Assembly: GCA_025267735.1 (NCBI GenBank)
Contig: CM046304.1
Span: 25,609,381-25,673,380, forward strand
Source of the DNA: Mactra quadrangularis
Taxonomy: Eukaryota > Mollusca > Bivalvia > Venerida > Mactridae
Direction: 5' to 3'
DNA: 64,000 bases
Shown: positions 25,401 through 37,400 of the stretch, piece after piece
Layout of the letters: every line of letters starts with the position of its first letter
How positions within the stretch are numbered: position 1 is the stretch's first letter
Notes under the pieces: model-generated
Seen by the model: the letters and a program-made list of their open reading frames with translations, nothing else
What the model was told of the DNA's origin: nothing
Databases searched by the model: none
Translations under genes and position numbers: made by a program

Positions 25401-28400
25401 GATTAAATCGTAATGTTCATCGTGGTAGTAGAGATAAATGGGAACACCTCCTTCTGGTCCTTCGTAAATAATGGCATTGAAATGATTCTTTGATAAAACG
25501 TGAATCTGGTAGTTGGGTAGAGCAGTCTGGAATATCTTGATTTCTTCTATACCACATTTTTGTAGAGGTACATTGGCTGTCTTATGCAGTTGCTCCGCCA
25601 ATACTTTTTGAAGTCCCCATCCTCTACGTATGTTGTCCCACTGGGGGTGTTTTTCTACTCGCGCTATCGCAGTTACAATAGCTCTGGCACAGCATAATTC
25701 GTCGTTGTTGCGTATTTGTATCACGCTGCCTTTTGATTTCAAAAGTCGTGATACGTCTACATACGGTTTTTTAGGGTGTCCCTTTCCATGAATATTTTGC
25801 ACATGTACAATGTCCACTCGGAACGTTTCATCCACGACGAACTGCTGGTATGATTGGAGTACCCGTTCAATCTCAGACAATATTCTATCGACTGTCAATT
25901 GGTGACGTGGCATGAATTCCAGCGTGATAGGGAAATCCAATTCCGGATTGTCCATGGACAAACGTACTAAGTCCGTACCGGGTATCATATGCGTGATATC
26001 ACTCAGAATTGATCGGAAAACCTGCTTCAAAGTTTTCAAAATGTTGGGCAGTCCATCTACCTCCATATCCTTGATGTTCACTTTATAGTAGCTTGCCGTT
26101 GATTTAAATTTCTCTATTTTTCTTTCCCCCACTTTCTCAATGTCATAAAAACTAGATGGCTCTTGTTCCATCTTTTGCCGTTTAGCCGCTCCACCTCCTT
26201 CCTGATTTTCTGTAGAGCGTTTAGCCCTGGGCCATCCATGCTCTTGGTGTAAATGTTCATCTAATGCATCTTCTCGTGCAAACACCTTTAAACACTCAGG
26301 GCAATGTTGGTTGTTTTCTTTGCTGTGACGTTCCATGTGTCTCTCCAAATTCTGTTTCCTGGAAAACGACTTCTTGCACGACTCGCATCTGTGTTTCCAG
26401 TGGTTCATTGTCCGTCTATGCTGTAATAACTGGCTCAACTTTGGGAAGTTCGCCGTACACTGCTCACACTTATAAGTCATCTTGACAATCTGAAAATAAA
26501 GTAAGTATTAGTCTCGAGTTTATACAAGTATGATTAAAGCAAATAATTCTAAAAATTATTTAACCCTAGTTCTCGTAAAAGTTATACATATCATATTCTC
26601 AACAAAAACATAGAACATAGCGAAAAACCAGACGAGACGTAGAAAACCAAGTCCTCAAATAAAGAAACTATTACTAATATAAGAGAATGACCACAACGCA
26701 AATACTGTAATAGATAATTGCGGATTCGTATTGGTTGATTTAATAGTTATGAACACACACTACAAAACATTGAGATGATATTCACAAACACAAAAACAAT
26801 TTATAAACACTGCGCAAGGGTTACCGGATCATGCGGTATATCATTCAGTGTGTAAAACTATGATGGATAACATGTAGTTTATAATAAGTATTAACATCTT
26901 TTTACGATTTTTCAAATACATACGCAACCGTCAGTTTGCCCGACTCTAACGGAGAAATCAGTCATGAATTTATAAGAATGATCTTGTTATCAGAGAAGTT
27001 ACATTTACTGTACATATATAAAATATCTTCATAAAATATTAGCAACACCAGGACTTAGCAGGTCCTGGTTAATATTTACAATGTTAAACCTTTAAATGCA
27101 AAATGTTTCGTCTGCTCGTTTACATGTCAGCACACTTAAGTTATATGAAAGTAGCGTTAAACTTGCTACAGAAGTACATGTACATGTATTTATTCTACCA
27201 TACGCGAGTTAAAAACTTACCTATGCGTTGTATGAAAATTCGTCTGCTCTCACGATGTTCACACGATAACTGTCGGAGGTAAAATGAAAAGCAGAGTGAT
27301 ACGATAGGTGTTAAATACGTTTAACTAACAGGTTTAACCTAGTCGTCTGCTTTTAAAAAATCACCAGTGTTTAAATTCGGCGCGTGCCGAATGTTGCGAT
27401 TGTGAAATTGTATGTAAACCTATAGCTTTTGGAAGAGCAAAACGTTGGCGCGCTTTTTTTTAATCGTAGTCGCGATTGTTATGTAAAGGGCAAAACTTCG
27501 GCGCGCTTTTCATCATAAACAATTTCAATAGTACCGCGAATATTAAAGCTTACCGCAGTAAATTTCGGCAAATATTTTGCGAAGAACAAAACTGTTGCGC
27601 GCTTTTATCAATAACAGTTAATTAAATACCACAGAAGACGGGCATATATTTTTGAGTAAATTAAAGTCAAACCTAGTAGTAGTTTGAGATAAGACGTCGC
27701 AGTTTAATGAGTAAAGTAAACGAATGAAAACATTAAAAAAATATAAAAAATGTAAGAAGGTTGTGTTTAATTGAGCAGGAAAAGCCAGGCGATACTACAA
27801 AACTAATAAATACCTTATATTTAATATCCTTGTATTTTCAACCGATCTAACTCTTCACGGATTCAATCTTGACATGAACAAGATTTAAGAATCAATGGTT
27901 TATATAGATATATTGCGCATGCACATAATCGTCTAAAAATAAAACTTTAATTGATCAATTTTAAGAACATAATAAAAGAATAGATTCCATGAAAATGCGT
28001 CATTTGTGTGTTAGCTGTCGGAGAGTCAACATGGAGAAGTGTCCGGATTGTTATAAGGAATTTAGTCGGAAGGATGCAATGATGCGTCACTTTAAACAGA
28101 AACATAGTGTGTCTTTGAGCACATCGACACCGGAAAGAGGAATGCTACCACCACCACCGCCACCACCACCACCACCACCACCACCACCACCACCACCACC
28201 ACCACAGAGTGGGTTGCCACCACCACCACCACCACCACCACAGAGTGGGTTGCCACCACCACCACCACCACCACCACCACCACAGAGTGGGTTTCCACCA
28301 CCACCACCACCACCACAGAGTGTGTTGCCACCACCACCACCACCACCACCACCACCACAAGATGAGAACATGGTGTTTCAACATCCATTCACGATGATGA

Positions 28401-31400
28401 TTTCTGGTCCCACGGGTAAGTTGCTTTTTTCTTAAAATAAGTTCGCTGATTTGATGACAGATTCTAACTAAAATACGACATTTGTAAATATTGGAAACAT
28501 TTTGAGAAATGATATGTATTTCTCTGATTTTATTTCAAAGTGTTTCGTCTTTTTTTCAGCCTGTGGGAAGACCACTTTTGTAAAAGAGTTATTACAGCAT
28601 CGCAATAAAATTCAGCCCTGTATTCAACGGATCGTGTGGCTGTACAAGAGGTGGCAACCAATGTACACAGTAATTCAGAAAACTGTGGTTCCAAAAGTAG
28701 AGTTCATACAAGGAATTCCTACCGATCTAGATGAGGACGATTATTTTAATCCAGGAATAAACAATGTACTGATCCTAGACGACTTGTTCTCGGAGACCGG
28801 CAAAGATAAACGCATCACGGACTTGTTTACGGAGGGTTCCCACCACAGGTCTCTATCAGTGATTTCCATCAATCAAAACTTGTTCGGGAACAAAGATCCA
28901 ACCCAAAGACGGAACTGTCATTATATCGTGTTGTTTAATAACCCAGTAGACAAACAATCGGTTATGACACTGGCAAGACAAATGTACCCTGGTAATACGG
29001 AACACTTTATGAAGAGATTCAGCAAAGCTACCAGGTACCCGTACGGGTATTTACTGGTAGATTTAAAACCGTTCACTCCGGATGCCCAAAGACTGCGATG
29101 TATCGAACCAAGGTCACATAAAGCAGATATTGATCACGTGACACATGAAACTATAAAAGAAGGTGCTGTTCCTCGAGTTTCTCATTCTGTTGTTGGAATT
29201 CAAACGGATAGCATCGTGGAATACCCAGACAAGTCAAATCATTCACTGGATAATATAGAACACATTTCTGAAGAAAAATCTGCTAAAAAGGATTCATTTT
29301 ATTCGTCCGAAAATTCGCCGGATATCATGGAAAATAAGGGCCAACCTTGTGACGATTGTGGTCAATTATTTGACACGGTTCACGATGTACAGAGACACGT
29401 GAAAAAGGGATGGTGTCCCGAAAACAACGAGCCTCTGACTAAGAAACAGAAAGTAGAGAATGATGCCATGGAAAAAGATGCAGAGGTAGAAGATAATTCG
29501 GGCTACCAACATTTATGGCACTTGGCACAAGACTGTGGTAGAGAAAAGTTCAACAAGCTCTATGACCAATACATAAACAATGGCGAGAGCGAAGAAGATG
29601 CTGTCGGAATGGCAGAAGATCGTGCACAGCCCTACAAAGAGAAAAACTTTTTTGAGAAATACCAGTCTTTACTAGAAAAGTACTGGTTTCCTCTACAGAA
29701 CAATGCCACTCATCTATCCATCATTGACCAAATAAACAACAGTCATCGCAAAGGAATAGATCTAACAACCGCGGTGAAAAAGACGTTAAATAGAAATAGA
29801 AATGCTTTTGAAGACTTATTTGAGCTGGAAGATTCGGATGAAGAGGATAGTGATGAAAGTGACGTTAGCGAGGAGGAGTCTGATCACTTATAAAAAAGGT
29901 ATGTATAGTTCAATGTGATTCATTTCTGTATTGGACTTTAACCAGCGAACATGGCACCTTGGGAGGATTATTTAAAAACAATTTATTTCGACCCAAAACA
30001 CCCAGCCGCCTTTGCTGGGCCGCAAAAACTATACAAAGTTGTGAAGGATGACGGAAAATTCCATATAGGAATGCATAAAATACGTAAATTCTTACATAAT
30101 CAGGACTCGTACAGTTTACATAAACCCGTGAGACGACGATTTCAAAGAAATCATGTTGTGAGCGCGGGAAGAGACGATTTATGGATGGCTGACTTAATGG
30201 ATATGGTTAAATTCGCCAAATGGAATAATGACTACAAATACATTTTGTTGGTCATAGACACATTCTCCAAATATGTATGGTTACAACCCCTTAAATACAA
30301 AACGGGAGAGGCAGTCGCCAGTGCATTTCAGAAGTTATTTGCCAGTACCAAACGAACACCGGCCAAGTTAATGACTGACAAAGGTATTCATTGTTTGTAT
30401 TTGTTCATCAACGATTTATTTCATACTTCATGATCGTTTGGATGGCTATTACACATTCATTTATTTTCAGGTCAAGAATTTAAAGCCAAGAAAGTTCAGG
30501 ATCTCATGAAAAAAGAAGAAATTCGTTACTTTCCTACTCAAAATGAGACGAAGGCGTCCACATCAGAGAGAGCCATTTTGACGCTAAAAACAAGAATCTA
30601 TCGTTATTTCACTCACGCAGACACGGCTACGTATCTTCCTGTGTTACAAGATGTTGCAGACAGTTATAATCGTACTTATCATAGAACGATTGGAATGAGA
30701 CCATCCGACGTTAAAGTCACCAATGAAGAAGAAGTGCGACTGGCCACCTATTTTGCGCAGAACCCCAAGAATAGTACAATGAATACTAAACTTAAACCCT
30801 TCAAATTCAAAATTGGCGCCTATGTACGGATTAGTCATCTAAAAACCGCATTCACTCGAGCGTACGATCAAACTTTTACTCCAGAAGTGTTTAGGGTTTA
30901 TAGACGCTATTATAGGGGGTCATTACCTATCTATAGACTACGAGATTTACAAGATGAAGATATCAAGGGAACATTTTATCAAAGCGAACTCCAGAAAGTG
31001 GATGTTGATTTAAATCAAACATGGAAGATAGACAAAGTGTTAAAAACCCGTGGTTACGGAAAAAATAAGCAAATTTTCGTTCAATGGAGAGATTTTCCTA
31101 AGAAATTTAACAGTTGGATAAATGCTAGTGACATTCAATGAATATTTAAATGTATAAATATTTGAATATGTTTTAAAAGATAATGAACTATGATTTCTAT
31201 TCATTTAATAAAATAGTAACAAAACATAATTGTTGTTATTTATTTATATATTTGATAGCGCATCAACATGTTACAGACTACCTGGACCATTTCCATTCAT
31301 TTACCAGCATTATATAGTTGACCATTTCTCCCTACAGAGAGATAGCCTATTTCATGTAACACATGTATGATCTGTCGTAAACGGGTATAAAACCCTGGGT

Positions 31401-34400
31401 TTGCCTGATAAAAGTTAGGAAACTAGTGTGCAGTACAGAGACGGATGTCGCTGGTTTGTTCATCATGTATATGATTGATTACAAGAATTGGATAGCTTTA
31501 AACATATATAGTTAAAATATAGTTTGTTACAATCTAATGTATTAATCGCACAATTGGAAAGCAGTCATACGATCCGCAGCTTACTTATGATAAGCCGCAC
31601 AGTAAATTCGCTCGGGAGTCATAACATTTAATATTTTAGATAAAAATTACTACTCGTTAAGCATTATGCAAAAAGTTTGTCTATGTGTAAATACATAACG
31701 CACGAAATATAAATGTTTGTAATCTGTGGTGAAATTGTGTTAATTTGTTTTAAAAAAAAGAGTAATAACTGTACAAAGTTAATGGATTTAAACTTTTGAG
31801 AATTGATGGAAGTCTTCCAAATAATAAATATAAATACAGTATAATAATGAATACATATATATGACTCAGTCGCCGAGGTTAAAATCTAGCCAATAGGGTA
31901 GTAGTTGAAAAAAGCGTGGTAAATTTAAACCGCGAAATTCATATGTAAACACAATCGTCCACTCTATACAACCATAGGTAAACAATGAATACAAAAAGTC
32001 GTCTGCTTCAGTTAAACCGTTACGCAAGTGGTATCTCAAAAAGCGACTCATTTTATTGATTTTCCAAGATGGCGGTTTATATAGAATAAAGAAGGAAAAT
32101 AACCGGGGTCATTGAGTGCAAACTGACTGGATGAGCACATATGACTACTTATATTTTTTTTCACAATACATGTACGTTTGTATATTGAATATGCGTTATT
32201 AAAAAGTAGCACTCAACTTTACATACTTTCAAGACATCTTGGCACAACTCCGCTCCACGTTCCATTTGCTTGGCATATCCTGGAAAAATTTGTTTCCAAA
32301 CCATCAAAGCCTACTTCACATGAATAATTTTTCTCGGCACCAATTCCAGAACCAGTGTCATCAACAAGTATTGCTTTAGGTGGCGTTACTAGATCCTCAC
32401 ATTTCGCTGAACAATATAACATTGTTAACATTAGCTTAAAGTCTTCAGCGAACCCGTGTGTATACTGTTAATGCACGGGTTTAATGCCGCATCTGGTGAA
32501 AATCAAATTGTGAAAAAAGCGGCTTATAAAGTTTTGGAAGCCAGAACTATGTTAACATCAAACCATTGCTAAATCAATAGATTCATGCCTAGTTCACACT
32601 GACCGGTAATTAGTAGCCGTTGGACCAGGTTAACCGGCAAGATTCGTGCCGAAAATCGTAGCCATCCCGGTCACCGTATCTCCACTCGGACAAATGCCAT
32701 GCCGATTTTCACCCGTTTGTCTTAAGGTGGTAAAACGGATCATGTCGAAGAGTTGTATTGATATCCAGGATATCCCCGGATTAAGTCGGCATTGGGTTTG
32801 CTCCCCGATGAATCCCGATTGTACTTTGATTTTAAACACAACCGAGGCCACTTCCCGTTAATTTAACATTCAACACGGTTTATCCTGATTAAATGCGGTT
32901 CGTCGCTAAGGTTGAAAGCACGGTTAGCCCAGGCGTCCAAACCGGGACGTAAAGAGGCTGTACACCGGGACAGTTACTATCCTTTGTATCCCTCAAAAGT
33001 TTCACTGAGCTGCGAGGGGAGCGTACGGGACAGTGTGAACTAGACTGTATCAGGTGGAATTCGAACTCGTAACCCATTCAGGGACCGTCGCAGGATACTT
33101 TGTCTCATACAGAACTATCATATATTACCATGATACCACCATCCCCTCACTTTACAAACCTGTAACTTGCAATGTTTTTGTTAACATTTATAACATACAT
33201 TGTACTGTCAAACTTGCAACGGCATCAGCTGTAAGGCAACTAATTCTTAATTTTTAAAATTTTACCGTCATGTATTTATTTATTTATGTTAAAATATGCT
33301 CACATGTATTTACTCTGTAAACTGTGACAACATAAAAGATATGTTCTGTTCTGAAAACTAAATGATTTCATATGATAAAGGACTGACTCACCTAAAATAC
33401 ATATTGGTTCCGATCCACTCCATTCTCCGTTCACTTCACATCTTCGGATCCAGGTATCTTCAGTTCCCATATAACCTTCTTTACAAGCATAAATGGTAAC
33501 AGAACCAATGCCTGTACCATTACTGGACACAACAGTAGCGTTATCAGGAGTATTAAGTGGACTACAGCCGACTGAAAATGATATTATTGATCTATGTAAC
33601 ATAAAACATGGTCTTAGTTGTCATATTTTATCATGAAACTGTGACATTTACGTTCAAATGATATGTTTGATCCTTGTTTTGTTTGATTATAAGGAGTTTG
33701 TGTCCGCTCCATATAAAGATGAATTATGTGCTGACCCATTCTCTAAGTAAGGAGATAAATGTTACATTTGACAGTAAGCCATCGGGAATCAAAGTGATAA
33801 CATTGTTCCAGAGACTATGCTATACACTAGATGTGCCACGTGCCTGTTATAGTAACCATTTCTCCACATTTAGGTAGTTTAAACCTAAACATTAATGACA
33901 GATGTTTTCCTCAAAGGTTATTTAGTTGTAAAGTTATCAAATACAGTATTACAAGACTAAACAAGAGTTAACTCGAGTTATACCTCGTCCCGTGTATTGC
34001 CCATAACATGTTTTATAGTATGCCAAATGCAAAAAATTGTCAAAACAAAATAATTTATAAACCATATATAGATCTATATCGGTATTTTCTTACCTGACAC
34101 GCACTCAATAGGTGGCTTCCACAGACCTTCATCAGTACAAACAGACTTTTGTATGCCGTCTTTATTAGCATAGTTTCGGTAACATTTTGCACCAAGCTTT
34201 CCTCCAACAATTTTACTGTTTCCAAGTACCTTACCGTTGGCTATAGTAGGAAGGTCCATACATTCTGTGAATAAAGAAATTCTTTTTGCATTATTCAAGA
34301 CTAGTTGGAAAAACATTGTTATATGTTTGATGTTGTCGTATTGTGACATTAACATCGCATATATTGCAACAGTAATCAATATAACAACAAATATAGTTTC

Positions 34401-37400
34401 ATTAGAAACTCAAAATAGTTGTTTAAAAGTTATATTATACAAAATAAAACTGACAAATATGTTTGGATAAGGTTCAATTCAATTGTAATGATTTGTGTAT
34501 TTTAATGAACTTTAGTCGTAAGTGAAATTTGATTTTGTGGCTTTAAGTTTATGATAAAACCCATGATGTTTTATGTTGTACATTGTACATGTATACATTT
34601 TCATTATTACATGTATAATCATCTAATAACAGTCTTTCCATTTGCATTTACCATTCTCGCACCCCGAGGTTATCAAGATTCTTGATCTAGCTAGTTTCGA
34701 GAATCTTGATAGCTTCTGGGAAGGAGAATCGCATTTACATGCTTTTATCGGACTTAAAACCACTTGATTGTGTTATTGAGTTCGTCCTTTAGTTTGTTTG
34801 TGAAACTTGGGTCAGATCTCACCAGCATTATTTATTGTGATTCACTTAGACATTGTCACGTGATCGGTTATCAACACTATGTTCACATGTGACTTTCGAC
34901 CAACTGATTAATTGATGTAATTTCGTCATCTTATTCTGGGATCTAGAAGTGTATTGTTTGTTATAATAACTTAACCTTTACATTGGTGAAAGTTCAACAT
35001 ATTCAAAATCCTGAAATTTCCAAATTTCATGTTTTTAAGGCCACATTACCACATGGAAAGAACCCTTTCTCTGTTCCAAAAATCCTGAACTTCAGGATCA
35101 GTCCTGAAAACTTTCACCCATGCCTTTATTTAATTTTCAAATGATCGTTCAAGTAATTAACAATTGTCAAACACATTAGTCTGGAACGCTCATGCATTAA
35201 GTTTCGTTAATTGATATACATGTAACACGAGCAAAAATTATGCATGATCTAAACATGCATGACGATATCAATATTTGAACAGAACTAAAACGGTAAAACC
35301 TAATGCAATTGTTGATGTTTGAATACTATTTGTTAAATAAGTCACGTTAAGTTCAATGCTTGATTCGACGTCAAACCACATGTACTTGCAACTTCGTTCA
35401 CCCGGGTCAACCATAATTTTGATTTGTGTGTAGCCATCATGCATCTCAAAAGGTCAATATTCTCGACTTTCGAACGCTTGCTGACAAAAAACAACTTGTC
35501 CATAAGGAAATGCATTTCTGGCAATTTAAAAATAACTAGATTTTTTAGAAAAGTTAAAAACGACAAACAATCTCGTGTTTAATCATTTGTTTACCGCATT
35601 AAAGAAAAAGTCATTATTAAGTATAAAATTCCAACAAGATAAGTCAGAATTATCAAGTTGCAGATCGTAATGATGTAAAGTAAAGTAATGTCATTTTATA
35701 GCCTATTTTTTATGTTTATGCACGGTCAACCGACTTACAGCTATTTTCCCTGGTCATCTGGCTACTGGTATCTCTGTGAAGGTTTTTACTCCGCTTAGTG
35801 CAGCCTACAAATTGGCGCAACGGAATTAATCCACCCTCGCAGGTACATATTTACAATGGAGTGAAGCAGTCGTATGTAATTTTTTGCTCAAAAAAAATGG
35901 TAGACCCCCTGGTGGGGTTCGAATCCGGGACCTCTCGATCCCTAAGCGTCCTATTACTGGACTCGTATTCTCAGTCAAGAAAAGATTAGTTATTCTCTCA
36001 CGTTTTACCTTTGATTTTACATGATTTTGTCTTCAAATCACATGTAGCTCCAACTTCACAAGCCTTGCCACATGGTGACTGCAAAATAAAACACATATAC
36101 AATTATACAGTATGACCTGCAATAACAGCCACCTGTTGACAGCGGCCACTTGCTTTAGGAGGCCAGGCCTGCTTCCTCCCAACACAAAATCACAGTAATT
36201 TGAACCTGTAATAATCTGCCATTTGCCGTATGTGGCCAGTGGACACCATTTTCCATAACATAATTATCACCTGCAGCGTGTTTAGAAACGACTGTAAGCG
36301 AATGTTACGGGTACGGGACAACGCAAACCGAAGACAACTCAACCCGTGCATAGCTCAGCTCAAAGTTGGGACAACTCAACCCGTTAGTAGGGATTGAGTT
36401 GTCTCGGGATGAGTTGACTTTGGGTTGAGTTGTTCCGACACTTCCGTTACAGAACGTTTTGGAACGTGCGGGATAATTGAACAGGCTACTGTTAACCAGT
36501 TATAAGTGGCCGTGTTCTGTCTAATCTTAGAAGTATCACTAACAATGAAAACATTGTAATGGTCCAGGCGTATTAAAACCACACAGTTTAGTGCCTAAAC
36601 CTTTTAAACCCATCAACAAAATATCATCACATGAGGCCCTGATTGTGACGGGATTTTGCTAGGGGTTTGCTGGGCTGAAAGTCTATGTTTCCGGGGTAGG
36701 GAGTGCAGGTTACAGTATACAGTTATTCCATATGTGATTTGGGAAGAGTCGCACTGTTGGCCCCAGGTAGAGGGAATGGTGTCTTGATTTGATACCCGAG
36801 ACCGTAGGCCGAGGGTATCCGTTCAAAACACTGTCCCCTCACCGAGAGACAACTGTTTGACTGGTCCCAAATCACATATGGAATGACTTTTATTATCTGA
36901 TTAATTACTGTTTTAACAATATTTTAAAATCTAGCAAATAGTTTTGCAAATATATGAATAATTTTATCTGGTTTATGTTCAAGATCAATGGAACTTTCAG
37001 AGTTTGATCAAAATGGGGAGTCTTTTGTTTGTTTGTTTATTTTGTTGGGTTTAACGCCATGGCAACACATTGTATATGTCATATAAAGGCGGTCAGTCAA
37101 CCTACTCACTGTTCCTGGAAAGGCTTAGTCTCTGGATTTAGCTGTAAACCAACTACTAAGCGCATACTTTCGTCGATGACTGACAACTGCCCTACATAAT
37201 TATGAATCATTGGTAGGAGGGAGAATGGCCGTAGAAATAATTTCATGACAAAGCTCCACGAAAGTATGCCTCGAGGGAGTCAAAAATGTCAATGGGAGTC
37301 AAAAATGTTTATTTTCATTCTTGCGTTAATTTTTTTAAATACTTTTCCCTTCATATAAATGGTGGAAACAAAAGAAAACAGAACGTAGCAGACAAAGACA

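Larger units (their letters stand above)
26481..27988. promoter_or_regulatory. divergent control region between PolB and ATPase
   Basis: 1.5 kb with no coding frame, separating the minus-strand PolB from the plus-strand ATPase. It contains the probable PolB leader intron (26490-27220), a hairpin ACCAGGAC...GTCCTGGT (27047-27069) and, at 27376-27606, a palindrome TTCGGCGCGTGCCGAA plus three copies of a GCGCGC-bearing 21-bp motif. Any capsid or protease gene would have to be here or at the ends, and none is seen. Confidence 0.6.
21683..32149. mobile_element. complete Polinton/Maverick element, 10,467 bp
   Basis: Bounded by 113-bp terminal inverted repeats that I read as identical over all 113 positions (21683-21795 and 32037-32149). 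The ends begin with AG and finish with CT, as in Polintons, and a perfect 6-bp TATATT duplication flanks them. It encodes PolB on the minus strand, and a FtsK/A32-type ATPase and a retroviral-type integrase on the plus strand, all without disabling mutations if two introns are removed. It is short for the group (typically 15-20 kb), and no capsid, penton or adenain-type protease gene is visible. Identical ends and open genes argue for recent insertion. It sits in the intron between Sushi exons 3 and 4 of the host gene, only 71 bp from the nearer exon. Confidence 0.93.

Noticed and set aside
26490..27980. Possible capsid or protease gene in the Polinton centre
   Set aside because: I looked for frames on both strands and for split exons; no useful frame and no recognisable motif is present, and the sequence looks like a promoter and leader intron.
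28087..28397. Long frames coding poly-Gly, poly-Val, poly-Trp or poly-His
   Set aside because: They are other-frame readings of the CCA microsatellite inside the ATPase exon. Only the polyproline frame connects to a zinc finger and a P-loop.
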